Assembly: GCA_027946365.1 (NCBI GenBank)
Contig: JAPEUQ010000020.1
Location: 556,001-620,000 of the forward strand
Length of the DNA stretch: 64,000 bases
Source: Kalmusia sp. IMI 367209
Taxonomy: Eukaryota; Ascomycota; Dothideomycetes; Pleosporales; Didymosphaeriaceae
Direction: 5' to 3'
Shown: positions 53,718 to 64,000 of the stretch, in pieces
How positions within the stretch are numbered: the stretch's first letter is position 1
Layout of the letters: every line of letters starts with the position of its first letter
The notes under the pieces: generated by a model
Told to the model about the DNA's origin: nothing
Seen by the model: the letters and a program-made list of their open reading frames with translations, nothing else
Database searches by the model: none
Made by a program: the position numbers and the translations under genes

Positions 53718-54223
53718 TATTAATAATATATATTAATAAAAGCTAGAAATTATATAGACTAGATAATTATAGGTAAATATATAGAAGATATAATAGACTT
53801 AATAAGGTTAATAGATTAGATAATAGAACTAGTAATTTAATAATTATATAATTATTACTATAATTACCCTACTAAAAAAGGTAGAAAGTAGAGATAAAAG
53901 AGTTATTATAATTATCCTACTAAAAGGTAGGTAATAGAAATAGAGATTACTATAGATATCTTACTAAGTATAGAGATAGTAAAGGTAAACCCTAAAATAG
54001 AAAAGAATATATAAGAAGGATAATTTTCTATATAATTATCTTCTTTATAGTTAACTTAAACTATTAACTTATCTTTTATCTAGATTAATATAAGATAATA
54101 TTAGCTTTAATATACTTTATTAAAGTAGTATAAGTTTTATTTATTACTTAATTAACTAGTATTAGACCTTCTAAAGCCTACCTTATTTAGTCTACTTAAG
54201 ATAAGTAATTCTTATATATAATA
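53718..54223 (+). repeat. G2 3' LTR
   Basis: 506 bp, uninterrupted, matching 2638-2917 plus 22701-22924. It defines the empty target of hAT A (CCTAAAAT near 53991-53998) and ends TATATAATA against IGS. Confidence 0.9.
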
Positions 54224-55525
54224 TAAAATTAATTTTAAAAAGTAACCTAGATTATTCTATATAATCTAGATCTAAAAGATATATTATTATTAATATTTTA
54301 AATCTAGAGTAAGCTACTTATATAAAGATATATAGGACTCTTACTTCTATTATATAAAAATATAATTACTTAAGATTTTTCTAAGTAGTTTACTACGTAT
54401 AGCCATTAATAGGCCTATCTTAATTCCCTAACCCTATGAGGAGAGGTTAAATAATAATTTAATACTTAATATAGATAAGTCTTTCTAGTTTATAACTAGA
54501 TTAACCTCTTACGTCCTCTAGATAGGATACTTTATTCTAGGCTATTCTTATCCCTTTCCCTTATTAATCTAGACTATTAATAGTTATTTATATATTAAGT
54601 TATTTATAACTTTAACTAGCTACGTAGGTATCTTTATATTAAGTTACTTAAGATTTTAACTTAGTATCTAGGTAAAGGCTTTTAGTACTATAGATTAATT
54701 TTAATCTAGATTAATTTCTATTTAAATTACTTTTTAGCTTAGATTAATTATTATCTAGATTTATAGTTAAGACTTTTATAATTACTATTAATATTCTAGA
54801 TTTAAAGTAAGTCATTTATATAAAGATATATAAGACTCTTATTTCTATTATATAAAAACATGATTACTTAAGATTTTTCTAAGTAATTTACTACGTATAG
54901 CCACTAATAAATCTATCTTAGTCCCTAAATTTATAAGGAGAGATTAAGTAATATTATTTAGTCTTTAAGATTTTAGGTTCCTTACTAGTATAATCTATAT
55001 CCTAGATAACTACTAGTAATATTAATTTAGTTAGCTAACTATTAGAGGTTAGATTTATTCTTAATCTCTTACTTAGATAAGTTAATATCTATATTTATAA
55101 ATGATCGGCCACTGCCGGCTATATCTAGACTTAAAAAAGGGATCTAAAGCCTATTATTTTATAATAATAAATATCTTTTTTATATTTATAAATTACTAAT
55201 ATTACTATAATCTATTAGTAGACGTTTAGGGTAAACTTTAGTAGATAATAGTCTCTCTTAGGGCTTAATCTACTTATAGGCTTTCTTTACTTAAGGAATA
55301 TATATAATAAAGATTAGTAATCTCTATATCTAATATTTTATTATCATGAACTATCTTTTAGGAAACTTAGTAGAAGTAATTAAATTAATTATATAGTATC
55401 TAGACTCTTTTAGAGTTTAGATATCTATAGTTAAGTAATAATTTTTATTATTCTATCTATATAATAATCCTTATATCTATCTTTTTTAAAGAGGTATCCT
55501 CACTTTAGTATTAATTTAAAATAGT
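54224..55525 (+). other. Degraded rDNA intergenic spacer upstream of 18S
   Basis: AT-rich spacer between the transposon nest and the 18S start, with no coding signal. It contains a direct repeat with ~496 bp spacing and a small GC island (near 55098-55120, ATCGGCCACTGCCGGC). By position it should include the Pol I promoter and external transcribed spacer, but I cannot recognise them. Confidence 0.7.
54284..54957. repeat. ~177-bp direct repeat, 496 bp apart, in IGS
   Basis: 54284-54460 and 54780-54957 share a long similar block including TATAAAGATATATA, CTTACTTCTATTATATAAAA and TTTACTACGTATAGCCA, differing mostly by RIP-type transitions. Typical of spacer subrepeats. Confidence 0.7.
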
Positions 55526-57115
55526 TATCTAGTTAATTCTACTGTAGTTATATATTTATCTTAAAGATTAAGCTATATATATCTAAATATAAGTAATTAT
55601 ATTATAAAACTATAAATAATTTATTAAATTAGTTATTATTTATTTAATAGTATCTTTCTATTTAGATAACTATAGTAATTCTAGAGCTAATATATACTAA
55701 AAATTTTAACTTTAAAAGGGTATATTTATTAGATAAAAATTAATATCCTTTAAAACTTTTTAATAATTTATAATAACTTCTTAGATTATATAATCTTATA
55801 CTAGTAATAATTTATTTAAATTTCTATCCTATTAACTTTTAATAATAAGATATTAGCTTATTATAATTTTAATAGATAATAGAGAATTAAAGTTTAATTC
55901 TAGAGAGGAGTCTAAGAAATAACTATTATATCTAAAGAAAATAGTAGGCGTAAATTACTTAATTTTAATATAGAGAGATAGTAATAATAAATATTAATAT
56001 AGAACTCTTTTAAGTCTTATAATTAAAATAAGTATAATTTAAATCTCTTAATAAGGAATAATTAGAGGGTAAGTCTAGTACTAGTAGTTATAATAATTCT
56101 AGCTCTAATAGTATATATTAAAGTTATTATAATTAAAAAGCTTATAGTTAATCTTTAGTCTAGCTAATAAATCTATCTTATTATATATATTTATCTAGCT
56201 AGGTCTTTTTTTTTAGAGAATTATATGCCCTTTACTAGGTATATTAGGGACTAGGACTTTTACTTTAAAAAAATTAGAGTGTTTAAAGTAGGCCTTTACT
56301 TAAATATATTAATATAAAATAATAAAATAGGATATATAATTCTATTTTATTAGTTTCTAGAACTATTATAATAATTAATAAAAATAGTTAGGGGTATTAG
56401 TATTTAATTATTAAAGATAAAATTCTTAGATTTATTAAAGACTAACTATTATAAAAGTATTTATTAAAAAAATTTTTATTAATTAGTAAATAAAAGTTAA
56501 AAAATTAAAGATAATTAGATATTATTATAGTCTTAATTATAAACTATATTAACTAGAAATTAAATAGTATTTTTATTATAACCTACTTAGTATCTTATAA
56601 AAAATTAAAGTATTTAGATTATAGGGGAGTATAGTTATAAGGTTAAAACTTAAAGAAATTAATAAAAAAATACTACTAGACGTAGAATCTATAACTTAAT
56701 TTAATTTAATATAGAGAAACTTATTAGATCTAGATAAAATAAGGATTAATAGATTAAAAGTTCTTTCTTAATTTTTTAGATAATAGTATATAACTATTCT
56801 TAGTTTATAGAATAACTTATCTACTTAATTATAATAATAAATAAGATTTTAATCTACTAAATAGTTAGATTAGCTTTAACTAATTACTACTTCTTAGAGA
56901 AACTATTAACTTAAGTTAATAGAAGTTTAAGATAATAATAAATTTATAATATCCTTAGATATTCTAGGTTATATATATACTATATTAATAGAGTTAATAA
57001 GTTCTTTCCTTAATTAAAAGATTTAAATAATTTTATTAAACTCTATATATTAGAAATAGAGTATTATAATTATTACTCTTTAATAAAAATATTTAGTAAA
57101 TATATATTATTAATA

Positions 57116-58964
57116 ACGTGTTTTATAAGTGAGTCATTAACCTAAGCGAGTTACTAATACTAAACTAGTATACTATCTATATAATAATATCGCGTAACGT
57201 ATAATATATATATTAAAAATTCTAGTAAACTAATCTATTCTTTAGACTTATTACTATTCTTAATATCATCTATTTCTATCTTATAGATATAAGAGTTATG
57301 TCCTTTCTTATCATAACGCCTATAGTATCTTATATTATATATTTTACGCGTAGGCCCTTCGCCAGCATCACGCTCCCTATCTACCCTCTTAGTAATTAAG
57401 TCCTATACTTCCCTAATTATTAGGGTCTCCTCTATTTAAATATATTTATATTTTCTTAATTAACGTTTTATAAACTTATTAATTGCGCTTTATATACACG
57501 CCTACCCCTCCTATAATAATACTATATTATATATAATCTACTACGCGTCTTTACTTAACTATCTAATCTTTTTATCTAATAAACTTATAGAGGACCTAGA
57601 ATGATTTTAAATCCTTTATTAAATAAGTATAGACTATACTTTAATTTTATATATATTACGCGGTGTCTGCGCCTCCTATATATCCTATATTAGTAATAAT
57701 AGTACTAGAGTTTATAATCTTATATTAAGCTTTAATAGAATAGCTTCTAGGTTATATAGGACTAGTCTAGTACCTCTAAAGCCTACCTTAATATTCTCTA
57801 CTATTAAAGATTATTTAAAAACTAGCTTAAATATTTAAAGAAAGGTTTCCTTACTAATGAAATATATATAATTATATATTAAAACTAAGATCTAGTTACT
57901 ATACCTACGCTTTAACGGCGCGAAGCAACTAATATTAAGAGGCTATAGTAGATATAATAAATATAGAGATATATAGTAAAGGATAATATTCTTCTCCTTA
58001 TAAAGATTCTAGAATTTAAGTAAACTATAGCTCTCATATCTATTAATTATAAATAGTTAATATATATCTATAGCGTTTACCTTTATATACTTATTAAAGT
58101 ACTCTAACTAGGTAAAAAAGTAAGCTAGTTATTTATCTAGCTATTAGGGCTTACTTTAAGGATCTAATCACGTGGTAGGTCTTTAAACTATATATTAATA
58201 AGTACGCTACCCGTAAAGATAACAAAGGGTAGAAGTAGATAACCTATAACTTTAATATCTTAGATAATAGTAACCTACTTATAATTACCTAGCTAAATTA
58301 TCTTCTTTCTTCTAGCTACTTCTAAACTAGTAATAATCATCTATAATAAAATCTTACTTATTATAAACCTAGTTTTATTAAAGTTATAAATATTATTATT
58401 TATAATCCCCTATTTTTATTTCATCTCCTATATTAAGTCGAACTAGCGCTAAATGGCTATAGGATTCTTATAGATAATTTATTAATAGTTATATAAATGG
58501 CTTTAGCGCTTCTAGAGCTTAGGAGTCTACTTAATAAAGTTATTAATCTAGTTCTTACTAATAGGGTTACTATCTTATAATCTAAGGAGTCTATCTATTA
58601 TTTCTTATACATGAGATCTTAGAGGCGTAAGACCTTATTTAAATAACTTAATTACCCTTTAGACTATAGCCTCCTCTTCTAGTTTTATTAGACGCTTTAA
58701 GTTCACTTTATAGTCGCGTTATATGCGCTTCCTAGTATATTGGTTAATAAAAGTTCTTTAAGATACATTATATATATTTATAGCTTAATTTTTACTTTAA
58801 ACGCGTTACGCTTTAATATTAAAGATAGTAAACTATATATTAGCTTTAGTATAAGTCTTTTAGATTTATTATAGTTGAGACATTACGCGATTATTACGCG
58901 TAGGTAGTATACTAATTTAACGTTAGCGACTCACTTGGGTTAATAACTTATTTATAAAATATAT
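57116..58964 (-). mobile_element. Fot1/pogo transposon in 18S, 1849 bp
   Basis: The TIR ACGTGTTTTATAAGTGAG at 57116 and its RIPped inverse ending at 58964, with TA on each side (57114-57115, 58965-58966). The same TIR, with the doubled AAGCGAGTCGCCAAC motif, bounds the MITEs at 1643 and 4844. The element sits in the conserved 3' part of 18S, in the TTGATTAC region before the last ~200 bp. The length fits an autonomous Fot1-type element. Confidence 0.93.
57200..58900 (-). pseudogene. Fot1-type DDE transposase remnant
   Basis: Transposase of the pogo/Fot1 group (CENP-B-like N-terminal DNA binding, then DDE). On the - strand YNFNKTRF (near 58369-58389) is a RIP form of the family motif around the first catalytic Asp. 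GYLLLPFVIFTGS follows, then SPN (near 58150-58165). At about 58000-58062 the frame reads Y.LFIINRYESYSLLKF.N followed by EKNIIL, the second Asp region with D to N. The CENP-B-like part should lie toward 58800 and the C-terminal third toward 57200, both poorly readable. Frames are broken; catalytic residues are lost. Confidence 0.88.
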
Positions 58965-59163
58965 TATATATTAATTATATTTTTATTCTTTATATATATC
59001 ACTTATTATTACTATTAATTAAATAGCTTAGTGAGGCCTTTAGACTGGCTTAGGGAGGTTAATAATAATCACCCTAAGCCGGAAAGTTAATTAAACTTAA
59101 TTATTTAGAGAAAGTAAAAGTTATAATAAGATTTTTATAAATAAATCTATAGAAGGATTATTA

Positions 59164-59329
59164 TTAATAGTTATACTATAAGCGTTTTAGTAAAATTAAC
59201 TAGTTACTAATTATATTTTTACTTTATAAATATCTTTTATTCTTCTTTAATAGGGCGACTTATTATTAAAATCTTATTATAAATTTTTTTATATCTAGTA
59301 TTATCTATTCTAATAAATTTAATTATTAT
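59164..59329 (+). other. ITS1, degraded
   Basis: 166 bp between the 18S end and the 5.8S start; AT-rich with no conserved motif beyond its position. Confidence 0.8.
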
Positions 59330-59487
59330 AACTTTTAATAATAAATCTCTTAGCTCTAGTATTAATAAAGAACGTAGTAAAATATAATAAATAGTATAAA
59401 TTATAGAATTTAATAAATTATTAAATCTTTAAATATATATTATGCCCCTTAATATTTTATAGAGTATACCTATTTAAATATTATTTA
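59330..59487 (+). rRNA. 5.8S rRNA gene, RIP-degraded
   Basis: 158 bp starting AACTTTTAATAATAAATCTC (canonical AACTTTTAACAACGGATCTC), followed by AAGAACGTAGTAAAAT, TAAATTATAGAATTTAATA and ATCTTTAAATATATATTATG, matching the universal fungal 5.8S with RIP transitions. Correct length and place between 18S and 28S. Non-functional: conserved pairings are broken. Confidence 0.95.
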
Positions 59488-59642
59488 TATTCTTAAGCTC
59501 TACTTAGTATTAGGCATCTATCCCATCTCTATATACGGACTCACCCTAAAGATATTAATAATAGTCTATAATTTCGTTTATATAATATATTATACTTTTT
59601 AAAATAGTTTAGTTTATATTTATAAAGTCTATATTATTATCT
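59488..59642 (+). other. ITS2, degraded
   Basis: About 155 bp, AT-rich with a few GC islands (CGGACTCACCC near 59537-59547). Too mutated to assign a lineage by eye. Confidence 0.75.
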
Positions 59643-62600
59643 TTAATTTTAGATTAGGTAGGGATACCCACTAAACTTAAGTATATTAATAAATAGAGGA
59701 AAAGAAATTAATAGAGATTACTCTAGTAATAGTAAATAAAATAGTAATAATTTAAATTTAAAATCTAATTCTCTTTAGGGTCTAAGTTATAATTTATAGA
59801 GGATACTTTAATATTAGTAGTAGTCTAAGTTCCTTAGAATAGAATATTATAGAGGGTAAAAATTTTATATATAAATATTTATCTTTACTATATAAAGTCC
59901 CTTTAATAAGTTAAGTTATTTAGGAATATAGTTCTAAATAAGAGGTAAATTTCTTCTAAAGTTAAATATTAGTTAAAGACTAATAATATATAAATAGAGT
60001 AATTAAAAATAAAGAATACTTTAGAATAAAAGTTAAATAGTATATAAAATTATTAAAAGGAAGTATTTATAGTTAGATATATCTATAATTACTTACCTAG
60101 ACTCTAGCCTAGAATATTTTTCTATAGATAGACTAGTATTAGTTTAGATAATTAAATAAAGACCTCTATTATATATCTCCTTTAGGTAATCTTATAGAGG
60201 AGGCGTAATATAACTAGTTTAAACTAAAATCTATATATTTACTAAAATATTAATGTAATGGCTATAAGTAGTCTATCTTAAAATATAAATTAAGGAGTCT
60301 AATATCTATATAAGTATTTAGATATTAAGCCTAAACGTATAATAAAAATAAATAAAAATAGAAATTCTTTAAATATATTATTAATTAATCCTAATATCTT
60401 TAAATAAATTTAAGTAAAAATATAGCTATTAGAATCTAAAAGATAGTAAACTATACTTAAATAGAATAAAGCTAGAGGAAACTCTTATAGAGATTTATAA
60501 TAATTTTAATATATAAATTAATTATTAAATTTAGATATAGAGATAAAGAAGACTAATTAAACTATTTAATAGTTAGTTCCTACTAAAGTTTTTCTTAAAA
60601 TAGTAGTAATATTTTTAGTTTTATAAAATAAAGTAAATAATTAAAAATCTAGAGATTAAAATAATCTTTATCTATTTTTAAACTTTAAATATATAAGAAG
60701 TCCTTATTACTTAATTAAATATAGACATTTAAATATATTATTACTAGTAGGCCATTTTTAATAAGTAGAACTAATGATATAAAATAAACTAAATATAAAG
60801 TTAAGATACTAGAATATATATTTATTAGATATTATAAAAGGTATTAGTTTATCTAGATAATAGAATAATGGCTATAAAAGTTAAAATCTACTAAAAAGTA
60901 TATAATAACTCATCTATTAAATAAACTAGCCCTAAAAATAGATAATATTTAAACGTATTATCTATACCCTATTACTAGGATAGACGTTATACCCTAGTAA
61001 ATAAATAGATATAGAGGTCTATAATAAAGTCTTAAAGATAATTTTAAATTAAATAGCCTCTAGTATAGATCTTAGTAGTAGTAGTAAATACTTAAATAAA
61101 AACTTTAAAGACTAAAGTAAAAAAGATTCTATATAAATAATAGTTAGATATAAATTAATTAATTTTTAGGGATAGAGTAACTTTATTTTAATATAGATAC
61201 TACGCCTCACCTCTAAAAGGAAGTTAGTTAATATTTTAATATTTAGATATGAATTCTTTATAGTAATATAACTAAGAGCGGAGACTCTAGTAAAAATCTT
61301 AAAAGAATTTTCTTTTCTTTTTAATAATCTATTATCCTAAAATTAGTTTATTTAAAGTTAGGTTTAATAGCTAGAAGAGTATTATACTTTATAATATTTA
61401 ATATACCCCTAATGGGCCTTAAAATCTACTTAAAGTAATAGTTTTTACGTTAAATTATATTTATAACTATAGTAGGTCTCTAAGGTAAATAGCCTCTAGT
61501 TAATAAAATAGATTTAGAACTTTAAAAAAAAATTAGCTCTAAGGATTAAATATATTAGGCTTTAAGAAGAAGTTCTTAGCGTAGATTAATACTAGTTATA
61601 AGATAGACGCCTTTTAATACTAAATAATAGATATCCTTAGTAGGTCTTAGTCGTCTAGTATACGCTTAATAATTAACTTAAAACTAGTATAAATAAGAGA
61701 AATCTAACTATCTAATTAAAATATAGTATTATAATAATTAGAAAATAATATTAATATAATATAATTTCTACCTAGTATTTTAAATATTAAAGTAAAGAGA
61801 TTTAATTAAATATAAATAAATAATAGAAGTAATTATAATTCTCTTAAAATAGTTAAATACCTTATTATCTAATTAGTAATATATATAAATAGATTAATAA
61901 AATTTCTACTATTTCTATCTACTATTTAGTAAAACTATAGTTAAGGAAATAGACTTAACTAAATTAGTAGAGAAAGAAGATTCTATTAAGCTTAACTCTA
62001 GTTTAATATTATAAAAAGATATAAAGGATATAGAATAAATAAAAGTTTTAATATTAATAAAATATTACTACCCTTATTATCTTTTTACTTATTTAATAAA
62101 GTGGAGTTAAGTCTTATTACTTAATTTTAATATAAAGATTCTTTATAAACTAATCTAGATTAAAGATATTATTAAATAGAAAATTTAACTAAGGTGGTAT
62201 ATCTATTAAATTATAATATAGATATCCTAAGGAGGACTTATAGAGAATAGAAATCTCTAGTAGAGTAAAAGAATAAAAGTCTCCTTAATTTTAATTTTTA
62301 GTATAAATATAAATTATAAAAGTATAGTTTATTAATCCTTTAGTCTCTTAAAATTTAAGACTAGAGGTACTAGAAAAGTTATTATAAGAATAACTAGTTT
62401 ATAATAGTTATTGCGTTTATAATAATATTACTTTTTAATTTTTAATATTAGCTCTTCCTATTATACTAAAGTAGAATTTAGTAAATATTAAATTATTTAT
62501 TTATTAATAGAGAATATAAGCTAGGTTTAAACTATTATAAGATAGGTTAGTTTTATCCTACTAATAATCTCATCCTAATAATAATATTATTTAGTATAAG

Positions 62601-62953
62601 AGAAATTATAGTTTTATATAATTAGTTTTTATAACTATTTAACTAGATATTATTATAAAGCTATTATCTACTAGATTATAACTAAATATCTTTAAGTTAA
62701 AATTTATATTAAAATAAAGTAAATTTATATCTATATATTAAAGTTAAATATAAATAGGTCTTTAGCCTAGAATCTTAGTACGCTAGTAATAATAGTCTTA
62801 TTAAAATAGAGACTATTAGCTGGCGTATTATAATTTAATTATATATAGAATTAAATCCTTTATAGATAACTTAGTTATATAGCTAAGTTATATAAATAGT
62901 TAAGTAGTCTTATAGTTATAAACTACTAAGTATAAGTCTATTATTAACTTAGT
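59643..62953 (+). rRNA. 28S rRNA gene, RIP-degraded, uninterrupted
   Basis: Starts near TTTTAGATTAGGTAGGGATA, then ACTTAAGTATATTAATAAAT (canonical start of fungal LSU). It continues through ACTTTAAATATATAAGAAGT near 60683 and TTTTCTTTTCTTTTTAATAA near 61308. The 3' region AAGCTATTATCTACTAGATT, then CTTTAAGTTAAAATTTAT, follows near 62657-62710 (canonical GCTACCATCTGCTGGATT...). It ends around TATAAGTCTATTATTAACTT. Length about 3.3 kb is normal and I see no insertion. Mutations are RIP-type throughout, so it is a pseudogene. Confidence 0.93.
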
Positions 62954-63160
62954 TAAAAATATACTTCTATTTATAATAATTATCTATCTAGTAACTACTA
63001 AAAAAAGATTTATATATTTTTTTAACTTTACTAGGTTAAGTTTAACTAGTCTTTTTAGATTTAGATTAGTTTTAACTTAGCCAATTTTAATCCGGTTAAA
63101 AACTATAAATAACTAATTTTAAAGATTAAGAATTTAACTTATATCTAGTAAGCGTTTTTT
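62954..63160. other. RIPped start of downstream IGS
   Basis: AT-rich spacer after 28S with oligo-T patches, ending in an 18-bp T run (about 63157-63170). The 28S transcription terminator should be near here but is not recognisable. Confidence 0.6.
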
Positions 63161-64000
63161 TTTTTTTTTTGTTTGTTAAAATCTAGATGCTATTTAAAAT
63201 TATCTATAAGCCTCCAGATTAATCATAGATATAGTATGTTTTTGAACCTGGGATACTTTGGGTATTTGAAAAAAAAAGCGACCCGGGTCGCTTTGTGTAA
63301 GCAGGGGTCGATTTTGAAAAGCGACCCGGGTCACGTTTCTCAACGATTCAAGCTACCATCGAAAATCGGACTAGGTCTTATGAATTCCTGTACCTTTTGG
63401 ACCCTGGTTGCTTGTACCGATCTTTGGTGGAGCTCCTTTTCTGTCGGGGTTGATTTTGAAAAGTGACCCGGGTCGCTTACGTAACTGGGGTCGATTTGGA
63501 AAAGCGACCCGGGTCGCTCTATGCAACCGGGGTCGATTTTGAAAGGTGACCTAGGGTACTCTATATAAGTAGGGTTCATTCTAGAAACCGACCTAGGTCA
63601 TCTTTATTAACGACTAAAGCTTCTGTTAAAGATTAAATCAGGGTTCATGGATCTCTATATCTTTTGGACCTAGGTTCCTTATATCGGTCTTTGGATTTGA
63701 GCCACTTTTCTATTGAGGTTAATTTTTGAAAAACGACCCGGGTCGCTCTGTGCAACCGGGGTCGATTTTGAAAAACGACCCGGGCCACCTTTCTCAACGA
63801 CCAAGATCGGACCGAAGCCTAGTAGTCCTGATATCTTTTGGACCCAGGTTACTTATTATAGTTTTGAAATTAAGTGACCTTTTGTTAGGGTCGATTTTAA
63901 AAAGTGACCTAGATTATAGGATTACTCTATACTATACGGGTTACTTTTATAATTAGACTAAAGCCTATTAACCCTATATCTTTTAAGCTTGGGTTACTTA
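63161..64000. repeat. IGS subrepeats, lightly RIPped
   Basis: Tandem, uneven repeats. Short units read GGGTCGATTTTGAAAAGCGA followed by CCCGGGTCGCT, at 63278, 63321, 63463, 63504, 63733 and 63775. Longer modules contain TCTTTTGGACCCAGGTT (about 63393, 63660, 63833, 63979). The short unit holds the palindrome GCGACCCGGGTCGC, perfect at 63278-63291 and 63504-63517. RIP is mild and patchy (63550-63720 and after 63860 more mutated). The array runs off the window. The small open frames here (for example 63173-63466, 63340-63579, 63726-63956) are repeat shadows, not genes. Confidence 0.8.

Larger units (their letters stand above)
2638..54223 (+). mobile_element. Gypsy element G2, host of the nest
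   Basis: A + strand chromodomain Gypsy (Metaviridae) element whose pieces are scattered between nested insertions. The 5' LTR is 2638-2917 plus 22701-22924 (about 504 bp, with intact TG start). Gag is at 22925-23301, 31771-32238 and 39145-39500. The protease region lies on both sides of E3. Pol follows after G3, from 49798. The 3' LTR is 53718-54223 (506 bp) after a purine tract (AAAAGGAGAGTAAA). The family is the same as G1/G3 by gag and pol, but the LTR U3 has diverged. No convincing 5-bp TSD remains (ATAGA on the left, TAAAA on the right). The right end lies in rDNA IGS. Fully inactivated by RIP and insertions. Confidence 0.88.
55526..59163 (+). rRNA. 18S rRNA gene, RIP-degraded, split by a transposon
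   Basis: Starts TATCTAGTTAATTCTAC (canonical TACCTGGTTGATTCTGC) and ends GGATTATTA (canonical GGATCATTA). Between them the whole 18S order is followed: AAAGATTAAGC, GATAACTATAGTAATTCTAG, the 530 loop region near 56040-56110, AAACTTAAAGAAATT near 56645-56660, and AGTGAGGCCTTTAGACTGGC near 59031-59050. Excluding the 1851 bp of the Fot1-like insertion plus TA, the gene is 1787 bp, a normal fungal size. Differences are almost all C-to-T and G-to-A, including at invariant positions, so it cannot give functional rRNA. Confidence 0.95.

Noticed and set aside
1643..54223. Centromere core
   Set aside because: AT-rich nested retroelements are common at fungal centromeres, but the flanking rDNA and lack of any diagnostic sequence make an rDNA-edge transposon nest the simpler reading; only CENP-A mapping could decide.
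1216..63160. Mitochondrial or plasmid origin because of extreme AT content
   Set aside because: Nuclear-type 18S/5.8S/28S with ITS, Gypsy/hAT/Fot1 elements, and strand-symmetric transitions identify RIPped nuclear DNA.
63173..63956. Three small open frames (63173-63466 +, 63340-63579 -, 63726-63956 +)
   Set aside because: They read through IGS subrepeats; the repeated peptide patterns come from the tandem DNA units.
63161..64000. CRISPR-like repeat array
   Set aside because: Repeat spacing is irregular, there are no unique spacers of constant length, and the context is eukaryotic rDNA spacer.
1..64000. tRNA or 5S rRNA genes
   Set aside because: No intact A/B box pairs, cloverleaf or 5S motif noticed on reading either strand; heavily RIPped copies could be missed.

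Overview
The window is a heavily mutated, AT-rich stretch of nuclear DNA from a filamentous ascomycete (Pezizomycotina). Two things point there. Recognisable sequences (rRNA genes, retrotransposon pol, transposases) carry C-to-T and G-to-A changes on both strands, leaving a TA-saturated sequence; this is the signature of repeat-induced point mutation (RIP). The mobile elements (chromodomain Gypsy elements, a Fot1/pogo element, hAT elements) are also typical of such genomes. I see no intact protein-coding gene anywhere in the 64 kb. The species cannot be named from the sequence.

Layout. 1-1215 is unmutated, GC-balanced DNA with no recognised gene. At about 1216 it switches abruptly to an internal fragment of 18S rDNA (to about 1600), with RIP increasing rightwards. 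From 1643 to 54223 lies a nest of transposons. From 54224 onward is an almost complete, strongly RIP-degraded rDNA unit on the + strand: IGS with a ~0.5 kb direct repeat, 18S (55526-59163, split by a 1.85 kb Fot1-like element), ITS1, 5.8S (59330-59487), ITS2, 28S (59643 to about 62953), then IGS again. At about 63160 the RIP largely stops and IGS subrepeats with a GC-rich palindrome run to the window end.

The nest can be unpacked from target-site duplications. A + strand Gypsy element (G2, 2638-54223) is the host. Its 5' LTR was split by hAT copy A (2918-22692, 8-bp TSD). Its gag was split by Gypsy G1 (23302-31765, TSD actag) and by a second Gypsy family, G4 (32239-39139, TSD gtaat). Its pol was split by Gypsy G3 (41825-49792, TSD ataat), and it also holds an unidentified 1.2 kb retro-inserted element (E3). 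hAT A contains an 898-bp MITE (4844-11712), itself split by hAT copy B (5092-11054, TSD actctact), and a third Gypsy family, G5 (14912-21830, TSD agcac seen as aatat). G1 and G3 each carry one copy of element E. Younger insertions (G5, hAT B) keep more GC than their hosts, so RIP hit this locus repeatedly.

Nothing here is likely to be expressed as a working product. The window records an rDNA edge or ectopic rDNA block that lost protection from RIP and became a transposon sink. The most novel items are element E (13-14 bp TSDs, AT tail, a 281-codon frame broken only by RIP-type stops, family unknown), the unusually long hAT elements with extra upstream coding and telomere-like subterminal repeats, an antisense frame in G5, and the sharp RIP boundary in the IGS repeats.
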